Assembly: GCA_963575745.1 (NCBI GenBank)
Contig: CAUYUJ010014596.1
Coordinates: 299,501-325,000 of the forward strand
Reading direction: 5' to 3'
Source: Prorocentrum cordatum
Taxonomy: Eukaryota > Sar > Dinophyceae > Prorocentrales > Prorocentraceae
Length of the DNA stretch: 25,500 bases
Shown: positions 8,236-16,576 of the stretch, piece by piece
Layout: every line of letters begins with the position of its first letter
Numbering within the stretch: the stretch's first letter is position 1
The notes under the pieces: model-generated
Databases searched by the model: none
Told to the model about the DNA's origin: nothing
Seen by the model: only the letters and a program-made list of their open reading frames with translations
Made by a program: the position numbers and the translations under genes

Positions 8236-9310
8236 CTCTGTTGCATCATGTGCTCAGCTCTTTTCCCGCACACCCGAGGTGCAGTGGATGTGGAGAAGAA
8301 CTTAGCTCTAATCTTACAGTGTGCATGTCCATTGCGTCTCGGCCTTTCGGCACTCCTTCCTGGATAGTCCAAGACGCAGTGGATATGGACAACATTTTGC
8401 CCGCGCTCTGGCCACTGATGGGTGGCAGTGCTACACCCAGACGTCCGACGGTGGATCTCCAGAGGTCTCGACCCCGTCCTGGGGACCCGCTCCTCGTCCC
8501 GCGCCGTTCCGTGACGGCCCCGGGGGGGGGCTGGGGAGGGGCTCCCAGAGGCCGCGTATTGTCACGACGCGGCGATTCAGGGAGTAGCGCGTGAGACGTG
8601 ACTGCCAAATTACGTACCCGAGTGGTCGAGCGGAGGTCTCCGTGAGCGGGGCAGTGGTTAACAATGAAAAAAGGCGGGCCCTTGAAGAGAGCGGATTCCT
8701 GCAGGTTTTCCTGAAGACATGGAGGGAAGGCGGAGGGATGAGGAGCAAGGGTCGAAGATGAAACATGTTTTATACATCAGCTCCGCGCGGGTTTCTTGGC
8801 GGAGTTCCGAATGCAGTTCTTTCGTCCTCTAAATGGGGGAGGGGGGTTGTCGAGGGGAGGGACGACCAAGAATGGGCAGTCGGAGGAAGAGGAGGGGAGA
8901 GGGATGAGGAGGGCGGTGGCCCCTGTGAACGGCAGGTCCGTGTCGTGTCGACGCGGTGGCGACCCCAGCGTGAGCGGTTAAGGTCGAGCGCCGCCAGCGG
9001 CCCAGAGTCGCCCAACATGGAACGATTTTACGATCGAAAAGGAGCCGACCGCTCGAGGTTGAACCACCCGCGCAGGTTGTGCGACCACCTCCCAGCTCGC
9101 CACGACGCAGACTTGTCGGAAGTGTTCGGCCCATTCTGACGGTTGTCCTGGCGGCCCGCGCAGGTCGTTGGCCGACCTGATCCTGAGCTCGGGCGCCCCC
9201 CCCCCCGTGTCGGGTCTGCCAGAGGTGGTTCTGGCCGAGGGTGTCCGCAGCATTTCGAGAATTGCGCTGGAGCCCCTGGGGCTCTCTGGTCTGGATGCCG
9301 TCTTCCTTCC
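8236..9310. other. No gene seen
   Basis: No coding frame here shows a recognisable domain on either strand. A purine-rich plus strand (8820-8920) and G or C runs (for example C7 at 9196-9203) are the only noticeable features. Open frames up to 176 residues overlap one another on both strands, as expected by chance in GC-rich DNA. Confidence 0.4.
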
Positions 9311-9659
9311 CTCGGGGAGGGAGGGGCCTCCAGCTGGAGCTGGAGGGTCTCCAGCGCACCCCTCGTGCGTGGAGAGGGGTTCAGGGGCAACGATGGGGGG
9401 GGGGATAGGCATAGGGGGGGATGCATCGACCCCCAATCGCCCACTGATCGCCGATAGGGGCCCGATAGCCCCAACCTGCCCAGGAAGGTTCGTATTCACG
9501 ACCGGAGGCCTATCGCCGATCTATCGGCGGTGTATCGCCGATTCCAGATCGATGCTTCCCCTCTATGCCAGTCCCCCCCTCTCGTTGCCCCTCATCCTCT
9601 CGAGGAGGGAGGGGCCTCCAGCTGGAGCTGCAGGGTTTCCAGCGCACCCCTCGTGCGTG
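9311..9659. repeat. Fold-back structure flanked by ~60-bp direct repeats
   Basis: A 60-bp segment at 9311-9370 recurs at 9599-9659 with only a few differences (shared core GAGGGAGGGGCCTCCAGC, and CCAGCGCACCCCTCGTGCGT). Between them, 9373-9429 pairs with 9549-9605 as an inverted repeat: GGGGCAACGA and GGCATAG on one arm face CTATGCC and TCGTTGCCCC on the other, with roughly four-fifths identity by eye. The inner part repeats ATCGCCGAT in both orientations (9447-9456, 9511-9541). The arrangement resembles a fold-back or MITE-like element. Confidence 0.75.
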
Positions 9660-9812
9660 AGGGGTGCTCCGGGTGACATCGGCGTCAGGCCAGGGACGCT
9701 CCTGGCAGCACCCGACACGCGCCCCGTGGCCGCGGCCGCCGCGCGGCCGCGGGCTCTCTCTCCCGCCTGGGCTCCTCGGGGTGGAGGGTTTCTCCGAAGG
9801 GCTTAGGCGACC

Positions 9813-9972
9813 TGTCCTCCTCCTCCTCCTCCTCCTCCTCCCTCCTCCTCCTCCTCCTCCTCCTCCTCCTCCTCCTCCTCCTCCTCCTCCTCCTCCTCCT
9901 CCTCCTCCTCCTCCTCCTCCTCCTCCTCCCCGTCTTCACCTCTTCCTCCTCCTCCTCCTCCTCCTCCTCCTC
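9813..9972. repeat. (CTC)n trinucleotide microsatellite
   Basis: An almost pure CTC/CCT tract of about 160 bp has one early phase slip and an interruption near 9928-9946 (CCGTCTTCACCTCTT). It creates long artefactual open frames encoding poly-Pro or poly-Leu on plus and poly-Glu or poly-Arg on minus. Confidence 0.98.
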
Positions 9973-10017
9973 GGGGGGCCTACGGCCCCGGGGGAAACCG
10001 TGCACCTCGGGGGTGGG

Positions 10018-10170
10018 TCAGGCGATCGGAAACATGGATCAAGGGGGCGTGGAGCAGCGACGGGCCCCGCTTCCATGGGAGACCGCAGGTTTCCGCCGCC
10101 GAGCGAGGCGGCAACGGCCGCATTTTGGGGCCGGCAGCTCTCCCGATCCATGTCTGCGCGCCCCCGAGAG
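10018..10170 (+). repeat. Dispersed repeat family A, copy 1
   Basis: The segment runs from TCAGGCGATCGGAAACATGG through TTTCCGCCGCCGA and GGCCGCATTTTGGGG to CCCGATCCATGTCTGCGCGC. It aligns along its whole length with 18927-19122 at roughly 80% identity by eye. ACATGGATC near the left end and GATCCATGT near the right end form a 9-bp inverted pair, so the repeat could fold back. Confidence 0.9.
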
Positions 10171-10239
10171 GGGGGGTGGGCGCTGGAGGCCGCCCGCGCG
10201 GCCTTCTCGCCGGCCTCGCCGTCGTCGATCCGTCTTCGC

Positions 10240-10380
10240 TGCTCTCGTCGCCCTTCGCTCGCGTCGTCCGCGGCCCCCGTCTTCGCCCCTCGTCGTCGTC
10301 CGCGCCCTCGTCGCTCTCCTCGTCGTCGCCGTCGTTGTCGTCGCCTGCCTCATCGTCCTCGTCGTCGTCCTCGTCCTGCC
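10240..10380. repeat. Imperfect TCG/CGT trinucleotide tract
   Basis: CGTCGTC and TCGTCCTCGTC runs, densest at 10290-10375, interrupted by CGCC and CTCC. The minus strand reads as an Asp/Glu-rich stretch. No flanking gene structure supports a real acidic protein. Confidence 0.85.
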
Positions 10381-10549
10381 CTTTACCCCTTGTGCCTTGG
10401 CACCGCTCGGACGTGCGCATTTCCCCCGTCGACGCCAGCGCCGCTAAATCTGCCCCATCTGGGAGCGTCCTGGATCATTCGCAGAAAGATGACAGCACGA
10501 AACCAGACAACGCATTTGCAATCTACGTCCGAGCGATTGGAAGGTGCCT

Positions 10550-10675
10550 CGTAGCCCGTCCTCGTCCTGCCCGTCCTCGTCGTCCCCCTTCGTCGTCCCT
10601 CGCCCTGCCCGTGCCCCGTCCTGCCCGTGCCCCTCGTCCGTCCTCTCGCCTTGCCCGTCCCCCCCGTGCCGTTGC
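10550..10675. repeat. Low-complexity CCTGCCCGT-type tract
   Basis: CCTGCCCGT, CTCGTCC and CTTGCCCGTCC variants follow one another with little else between them. This is a decayed 9-12 bp minisatellite. Confidence 0.7.
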
Positions 10676-10680
10676 GGACG

Positions 10681-11216
10681 TTTCTCGCTCACCAGGGCAC
10701 AGTACACCGCCGTCATGAGAGTGCGTAAGCTGCTGCCCCCCCCGTCGTGGAACCTAGGGGTGGGGCCCGCGGCCCGCTTTCCTCGGCCCGCTTGGAGGTC
10801 CCGTTTCCTGGCAGCCCAGCCTTGCAGCTGCTTCTAGCAAAAACCTCATCCTGCCCCTTCATTTCGCTCCTGATGGCGTCGCTCCCTCCTCTGGTGGCAT
10901 TTCATATTGGACGGAAGGCGGAGTGGGGTTCTTGCATCTGCGTTGGCGTCTGGACGTTCTGGGTCTTCGGGCGCTTCTGCGTGGGTGCCTGCATCCACTC
11001 GGTCGTCCTGCTCGCTCTCCTCCTCGTGTTCACGCTGGGACTCAGTTCCACGGGTGCTACAGTGGCGAGTCCGGTGGGAATCGTGTTGGCATCAGTCCCG
11101 TAAGGGGCAAAGTATTAGACCCTAGAGGGGGAGCGCTCAAGTCGCCTTCACATACATTCGGTATTCAAGTACTTTGTGTATCCATTCTTCTCGTGGTACA
11201 CTTCGATCCCACCTTG
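10681..11216. other. Upstream flank of the ORF1-like pseudogene, no separate gene
   Basis: The frame of the ORF1-like gene stays open upstream to 10923, but residues before ATG 11217 are not recognised and read as ordinary GC-rich sequence. A C7 run lies at 10736-10742. The true start and any promoter cannot be fixed. Confidence 0.35.
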
Positions 11217-12350
11217 ATGTCTTCTGCCGGGGCTGGTGCCACCGCGCGCGCGCCAGGAACCCTTGTGAAGCATCTGTTCGGATCATCCCCTTTTTCCAAG
11301 TCGCCGGCAGCATCGCAAGGCAAGCAGAAAGCTGCTCGTCATCAAAGCCCGCTGAACAGCATGGACGATAACGTCGAAGACTTCCGCTTTCAACGCCAAC
11401 AGCAACTCGAAGGTGATATTGCGGCTGCAGCTGGCACTGGAGTGGGGGTACATCGAGGTAAAGGGGCTCAACGGGGGACATTTTCTTGGGATATCCGCAT
11501 GGTTGCCATCGAAAGCATGTTCGAATCGTTCGAAAGGCAGCTTGCCTTCCACCTGAACCCAATCCACAAGGACATTGAGGCCATTAAGCAGCACGGCGCT
11601 TCCAAATAGGAATAGGGCACTTCCCTGGACCCCATCAAGGCCGACATGGAGCAGCTCGCCGAACGAATCGAAGCTCTTGAGGGTGCTGTATCCCGACCAC
11701 CTTCCGCAACCTTAGCAGCAACAGCGAGCCTCACAATACACATTGAACAAAAGCTTCCGGACCTCGAGAAGCAGCTTGACGACCTTACATCAAACAGAGA
11801 CCGAGCATGGCATGTTGTTGTCGTGGGGTTGGGTAATTTTGCTGCCATGGACGCGGCCATAACCTACCTGAAGGAACACTTAGACCGTACGGAACTACCG
11901 GCACACATCGATTTCGTCACAAAGGGCGGTTTTAATAGTATTATCTTCGTGAAGTTCGGTCACGTGTCAAGTTCGCCAACATTTTCGGCCGGCTGCTGAT
12001 CAAGCACCAGAGCAGCATTGTTTGACTTAGTGCGGATGCGCCTATCGAAGCACGTGTGCCCGAAAACTTGTCCAGTTTACGGAAGTGTTGTTTTGAATCG
12101 GGATATTCAAAAGGGGACGCGACAGCGAATACAAGCGAAACCAAATTTTCGGTTGCCCAGGAACCAGTGGTGCGGGATCAATTTGCGGGACGCCGTTTCA
12201 AAATTCAATGGTACGGGGTTTGGGCGGCATGAGGCGATGTGACCGACAGCCCTGAAGTCAGGCACCTCGCGGATCGGGCGAACGATGCTTTAGCGCGGGC
12301 TTCGAAAGGGAAAGGGGGAGAAGGGAAGTGGCACGGCAAGCCATTAGGAA
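11217..12350 (+). pseudogene. LINE ORF1-like protein, with in-frame stops and frameshifts
   Basis: From ATG 11217 a frame encodes a basic, low-complexity N-terminus (SSPFSKSPAASQGKQKAARH), then NSMDDNVEDFRFQRQQQLEG and SWDIRMVAIESMFESFE. Two in-frame stops (TAG GAA TAG, 11607-11615) follow. The same frame continues with a coiled coil (MEQLAERIEALEGAV; IEQKLPDLEKQLDDL) and a compact domain, AWHVVVVGLGNFAAMDAAI to FNSIIFVKF (about 11808-11955). After a shift, 12029-12232 gives ADAPIEARVPENLSSLRK, FESGYSKGD and FKIQWYGVWAA. After another shift, RANDALARASKGKGGEGK ends near 12330. I recall this order (coiled coil, VVVGLGNF, P-E-R-V-P, W-W, Gly/Lys tail) from ORF1 of dinoflagellate non-LTR elements; nucleic-acid chaperone function is an inference. 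The endonuclease and RT that should follow are missing; array 2 starts instead. Confidence 0.65.
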
Positions 12351-12359
12351 ACACGGCGC

Positions 12360-12715
12360 GTCGGCAGCACTACCCTCGAACGTGGCGACAGTTTCGCAGA
12401 TCGCAGCCCCCCAGGGACGGCGAGGTCTCGCTCAGGTTTGCGCGGTGCCTCACTCCGCTGGACCCGCCGGCAGCCCTCGAAAGTGGCGACAGTTTCGCAG
12501 ATCGCAGCCCCCCAGGACGGCGATGTCTACCTCAGGTCTGCGCGGTGCCTCAATCCGATGGACCCGCCAGCAGCCCTCGAAAGTGGCGACAGTTTCGCAG
12601 ATCGCAGCCCCCCCCCCCCCCAGGGACGGCGAGGTCTCGCTCAGGTTTGCGCGGTGCCTCACTCCGCTGGACCCGCCAGCAGCCCTCGAACGTGGCGACA
12701 GTTTCGCAGATCGCA
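12360..12715 (+). repeat. Tandem array 2: ~3.5 copies related to array 1
   Basis: The anchor CCTCGAA(A/C)GTGGCGACAG recurs at about 12373, 12475, 12573 and 12685, each time followed by TTTCGCAGATCGCAGC, a C run, GGGACGGCGAGGTCTCGCTC and TGCGCGGTGCCTCACTCC. The first half of the unit is nearly identical to array 1. The second half differs (CTCGCTCAGGTTTGCGCGG against CCATTTGAATCTGCGTAGG), so this is a separate subfamily. One copy contains a C14 run (about 12608-12621). Confidence 0.95.
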
Positions 12716-12794
12716 GCCCCCGATCGACGGCGAAGAGAGGGCAGGCGGAGGCGGGAAGCGGGAGGAGAAGGAGGGAGACGCGACCGCGGTGCTC

Positions 12795-12828
12795 TATTCA
12801 AAACGAATACCCAACCAAGGAGGGTTGG
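12795..12828 (+). repeat. Conserved 34-nt tail with hairpin, copy 2
   Basis: These 34 bases are identical to 4946-4979 (start TATTCAAAACG, end AAGGAGGGTTGG). They lie about 80 bp after the last unit of array 2, behind a purine-rich spacer (12730-12780) like the one after array 1. The stem here is CCAACC with GGTTGG. Confidence 0.9.
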
Positions 12829-12934
12829 AAATGATAAATACAATCGCATCGGTTTGAAGCTTGCTTTTCTAACATCGTCTTGGGCTCGCTCCTGAACAAA
12901 AAGGTGTCCAGACGGCCCAAGCCAGCCCTTTTAA

Positions 12935-13310
12935 ACATGACGATTTCGTTAGGGACATCCTCAAACATGAGATACGTGACATCGCAATGGCATTATTTAT
13001 ACGGTATCGAGACGGCCCCAAATGAGGCCCAATCTGTTTCCAAGAGCGCCCTCGAGATCCGTACAAATGAGCATTTCGCTTGAGACATCCTCGAACCATA
13101 CGTTGTTTGCAGCAGACCCTTTTACAGAAACAGGCGCTTCTCTTCAGAGATCCATCAGCAAATAAAAGTTGCGATTTTAACTCACCAATGGAAATGGGGC
13201 TGTCGCCGGAGACATCCTCGAAACAATGAAATACTGAAAAGGCGGATGTACAACCATGCATGTAAAAGTTCAGTTTCTCGCTGGAGGCATCTTCAGAACA
13301 TGGGCAGGAT
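12935..13310 (-). repeat. GAGGATGTCTC-type repeat, minus-oriented copies
   Basis: On the minus strand TTGAGGATGTCCCTAACGAA (about 12967-12948), TCGAGGATGTCTCAAGCGAA (13095-13076), TCGAGGATGTCTCCGGCGA (about 13221-13203) and CTGAAGATGCCTCCAGCGAG (13294-13275) share one core. Spacing is irregular (about 70-130 bp). The same core appears in plus orientation at 14945-15035 and 16000-16200. Confidence 0.8.
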
Positions 13311-14172
13311 CACGGCATCAGCACACAAAAGCCTGACAAACCGCGCGGGAGCATGCATTTAGCGGTCCGATTATTTAATGTTTTCGTGCCATCCGTTCTT
13401 GCGCGAGTTTTTGCCGATGCGCCGTGTAGGCACGGATCTTTCCAGTCGAGTCCAGTCCGTCGACAAACCCTGTAGAGACCACCGAGGAAGAGCCTCCTCA
13501 CAAAATGTTCCAAGGAAGACGCGGGCGGCTTCACGCGGAAAGGCGAGAATAAGGAAGAGGGAAACGGAATAGGAGAACAAATGATACGAAGCAAGGGAAT
13601 TCCACGAGAGTGAAAATAGGGGCGGTAATGTTTCTCTCTCTCCCTCATCTCGTTCACGTTCGAAAATGAGTGGACAAATGCGCATGGCGCGAAACGCCAA
13701 TGCAGTTTTTTTTTTCAGATTGCATAGACTACGGGCGTGCGTTTTGCATGTAATAATCTAGTGGCCTCCGGCCTACAGCTTCTGTTCATGCGTTCTAGGT
13801 CAGAGGCCTTCGGGATGCCTGTGGGGATCGGCAGGGAGGCCTCTCGGAAGCCTCCTGGAGGCGGTTTTGGAGTGTCGTGGGGCCTTTCGGGGACATGGCG
13901 GCCCGGATCCTCTGGGGCATTCCTCGGCTACCGTAGTCGTCGCCGCATTTGCGCTGTCAGAGAAACATTCGGGCCCTTCCGACGCGTCGCACGTCTATCT
14001 TCGCACGGTTTCGGTACCGTCCACCGAGCCCGCATCTACCCACCCCCAGCACCTTCACGCGGCAAGGGCGGCCCCTGCCTGGGGAGACCGTTCTTGGGCA
14101 TCTTGGGTTCATGGACCATCGCGAGGTCTACGGACATCGTCTGCGCAGCCTGCCAGAACCTCAGCGCGCGTA
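13311..14172. other. No gene seen
   Basis: The sequence holds a T10 run followed by CAG (13707-13719) and a 269-residue open frame (13737-14546). That frame has no recognised domain and extends through a hairpin and a GTC tract, so it is not called. Nothing else was identified. Confidence 0.4.
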
Positions 14173-14278
14173 GCGCGCGCGTGGGTTCCAGTATGTGTAT
14201 AGATATGTATAGAAAACACAGATTACAAGCATATGTGCTTGCATATACATACATAGTGTTTCTCCCCCACGCGCGCGC
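14173..14278. repeat. AT-rich hairpin bounded by GCGCGCGCGTGGG inverted repeats
   Basis: GCGCGCGCGTGGG at 14173-14185 is the exact reverse complement of 14266-14278. The 80 bp between are AT-rich, in sharp contrast to the surroundings, and fold further: GTATGTGTATAGATATGTAT faces GCATATACATACATAGTG, and CAAGCA-TATG-TGCTTG forms the tip. The whole looks like a small MITE-like fold-back element. No clear target-site duplication is visible. Confidence 0.8.
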
Positions 14279-14924
14279 AGGCCCCGATGGCGGCGTCGAC
14301 AGGGAGCTGGAGGCTCGGCGGCCAGCCGCCCAGCTCTTCGGCCGCTCCTCCGCACTCTTTGTCTGTCGCGGCAGGGGGGCGAGGCCAAGTCGGCCACATG
14401 CGAGCGAATGTGATCGCGCCTCGCGCCCGGCGGACCGGGCTGGGGCTGGTCGTTGTTGGCGCGTCGACGTCGTCGTCGCCGTCGTCGTCGTCCAGGTCGT
14501 GATATCCCGGAGAGCCGCCGACCAGCGCAAGCCATCCTCGGAATAGCGCTTCCGTGTCCCAGAGAGCCGCGACAATGTGCTTGTGCGCAGAAGGTTCGTC
14601 ACGCCAGTTGTCGAAGTCGACAACCGTCTTTGGATGATCGTATCGGTCGGGTGACGGGTGCCGCCGCTGTGTACGTAGTGCATTTGGTGGTTGGTCGGTT
14701 TTGTCCTCGAGTACGGAGGTTGTCGTGGCCGGCGTTGGATAGGGAGTCGTTGAGGGATTTGTTCTGGAAGAGGCATAGGCCCAGGGTTCCCTTCAGTTGG
14801 TAAATTTGTTCCCCGGTACCACGTTGGGGGTGTGCCAGCGGATTATTATGACGAGGTCGAGGTGGGCCGGCGGAGACAAGATGAGGAAGTCCCGAACGAC
14901 ACGCTGGGCTTTGAAATTCCGATC
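14279..14924. other. No gene seen; short GTC tract
   Basis: A GTCGTCGTCGCC tract lies at about 14462-14496. The remainder has no open frame with a recognised domain on either strand. Confidence 0.4.
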
Positions 14925-14944
14925 GATTAATCGCAGAGTGAAGT

Positions 14945-15035
14945 ATACATGTGCGTTCGTTGCGGACGTCTCGAACGAAACGCTTGTATTGCAGAACATG
15001 TTGAGGATGTCTCGAGCGAAACGTTTGTTTTGTTC
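14945..15035 (+). repeat. GAGGATGTCTC-type repeat, plus-oriented pair
   Basis: GCGGACGTCTCGAACGAAAC (14964) and TTGAGGATGTCTCGAGCGAA (15001) are tandem copies about 39 bp apart, joined by GCTTGTATTGCAGAACATG. Same family as 12935-13310 but on the opposite strand. Confidence 0.8.
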
Positions 15036-15140
15036 TACAGATGGTTCCTCTCCTGGGGGCAGAAGCCAGAGGATACTTCAGGCGACATTCTTGTTTTCAT
15101 ATGCCCAGGTCGCCCAGGGGGGTATCTAGCATTTCCTTTT

Positions 15141-15965
15141 CGCTTCAGGGCGGAACAAGGGTGAAGACACGTGGGTCCTTTTCGCCTCAGGGCGGGGCAA
15201 GCGTGAAGTCACGTGGGCCCCATTCGCCTCAGGACGGAGCAAGCATGAAAACAGTCCCTGGCACGTGCTCCGCTTTGGGACCAAAGCGGGCCACGTGTTC
15301 TCATGCTGCTCTCTGGGGCGAAAGGGGCCCACACGTGTTCACGCGTTCCACTTTGGGGCGAAAGGGACATACGTGTTTTCACGTTTGTTTTCCGCTCTGG
15401 AGCGGGAAGGACCCACGCGTTGCCGCGCGTCCTGGCCACCCAGGGGCGGACCCCCCTCCCACATGTGAGGGAGGGCACATCATCAGAGCAAACTCAACGA
15501 ATGGGCACCAGGTGTATGATCACTTGGCCCGTTCCGTTTGGGGGCTCTGGGGGGGCTTCCTGGCGTTTCTTGGCGGGGGCCCACGTGTTTTCACGCTTAC
15601 TGCATTCATACTTGTTCCGCATTGAGGCGAAAGGGACCCATGTAATTACACGCTTGCTGCGCTCTTGGGCGAAATGGACCCATCTAATTTGACGCTTGCT
15701 GCGCTCTGGGGCGAAAGGCACCCACGTGTTTTCATGCTAGTTCCGCTCTGGGGCGAAAGGGACCCACGCGTTTTCACGTTTACTGCGCTGTGGCGCGAAA
15801 GGAACCCATGTGATTTCACGCTTGCTGCGCTCTGGAGCGAAAAAGGACCCACGTGTTTTCACGTTTGTTCCGCCCTGGCGCGAACGGGGCACGAGGTGAC
15901 CACGCGTTTCTACACTTGTTCCGCCCTGGTGCGCAAGGGACCCATGTGGTTTCAGGCTTGTCCCA
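15141..15965. repeat. 42-bp tandem array with an internal orientation switch
   Basis: From 15141 three units begin CGCTTCAGGGCGGAACAAG or similar (15141, 15183, 15225) and contain GACACGTGGG. From about 15262 the reverse complement takes over: GGGCGAAAGGGACCCACGTG, TTTTCACGCTTGTTCCGC. Units begin at about 15328, 15357 and 15398, then after an unrelated gap (15425-15560) at about 15570, 15625, 15667, 15709, 15751, 15793, 15835, 15878 and 15929. Spacing is exactly 42 bp in the central part. Many units keep the palindrome CACGTG or a variant of it. The 42-bp length preserves reading frame, so open frames of 70-190 residues arise on both strands; I do not treat them as genes. Confidence 0.93.
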
Positions 15966-15999
15966 TGTCGCCCAGGCGGATCTTTGACATGTGGATTTG

Positions 16000-16205
16000 C
16001 TGAGGGTATTTCGAGCGAAGCGCGGGTGTTCACGTGCCCAGGCCGCCCAGGTGGATCACTACCATGAGTACTTGTTGGAGATGCCTAGGGCGAAACGCTC
16101 GCTCTGCAGGATCTGTTGAGGATGTCTCGAGCGAGGTCCTCGCCGTCAGCGAAAGGCTCCTTCTGCAGGACATGTTGAGAATGTCTCTCGCGAAACGCTG
16201 GCTTC
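16000..16205 (+). repeat. GAGGATGTCTC-type repeat, plus-oriented cluster
   Basis: Copies: CTGAGGGTATTTCGAGCGAA (16001), TTGGAGATGCCTAGGGCGAA (16075), TTGAGGATGTCTCGAGCGAG (16116) and TTGAGAATGTCTCTCGCGAA (16174). Three are joined by CTCTGCAGGATCTG or TTCTGCAGGACATG linkers, giving units of about 41 and 59 bp. Confidence 0.8.
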
Positions 16206-16410
16206 TCCATTGTTCGAAGAGGTGCCGAGCGGGGGCCTTGTCGTCGTGCCGGTGCTTTTCGTTTCGGTTCGGATTCGCCGCTTGGGCTCCATCGCCCTCC
16301 TTATCGGACTAAGTGCCTCCAGCTACACAGGCTGAAGGCCTATGGGTTCGCCGACTTCGGAGCGGCGCACCTTCTGCCCATGAGTGAGAAACAAATCGTA
16401 TCGTCCCAGT

Positions 16411-16576
16411 TCGGAACTGAATCGGATCTTGAGTTCGAGCGGGTTTGGCGCCCCGCATGTTTCTCCCTCATCTGTCGTGGTCGCGCTCGATTCGCTCCGC
16501 TGCGGAACGGACTGTGTCTGGCGATGGCATCGGAGCTGAATCGGAGCTTGCGCTCGAGCTGGTCTAGCGCCCTGCG
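16411..16576 (+). repeat. Direct repeat pair of ~46 bp
   Basis: TCGGAACTGAATCGGATCTT with GAGTTCGAGCGGGTTTGGCG (16411-16456) is repeated as TCGGAGCTGAATCGGAGCTT with GCGCTCGAGCTGGTCTAGCG (16530-16576). No coding role is seen. Confidence 0.75.

Noticed and set aside
9664-10554. 296-residue open frame with poly-Pro and poly-Leu, and the Glu/Arg-rich minus frame opposite
   Set aside because: Produced by the CTC microsatellite and GC-rich flanks; no domain outside the repeat.
11515-11535. GTTCGAATC, similar to a tRNA B box
   Set aside because: No acceptor or anticodon stem fits around it, and it lies inside the ORF1-like reading.
12869-13261. 130-residue minus frame
   Set aside because: Consists largely of the GAGGATGTCTC repeat copies translated.
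13737-14546. 269-residue plus-strand open frame
   Set aside because: Runs through a hairpin and a GTC tract, with no recognised domain and a change in composition halfway.
15141-15965. Possible repeat protein encoded by the 42-bp (14-codon) units
   Set aside because: Open in several frames on both strands, orientation reverses, no start context or conserved amino-acid pattern beyond what the DNA repeat forces.
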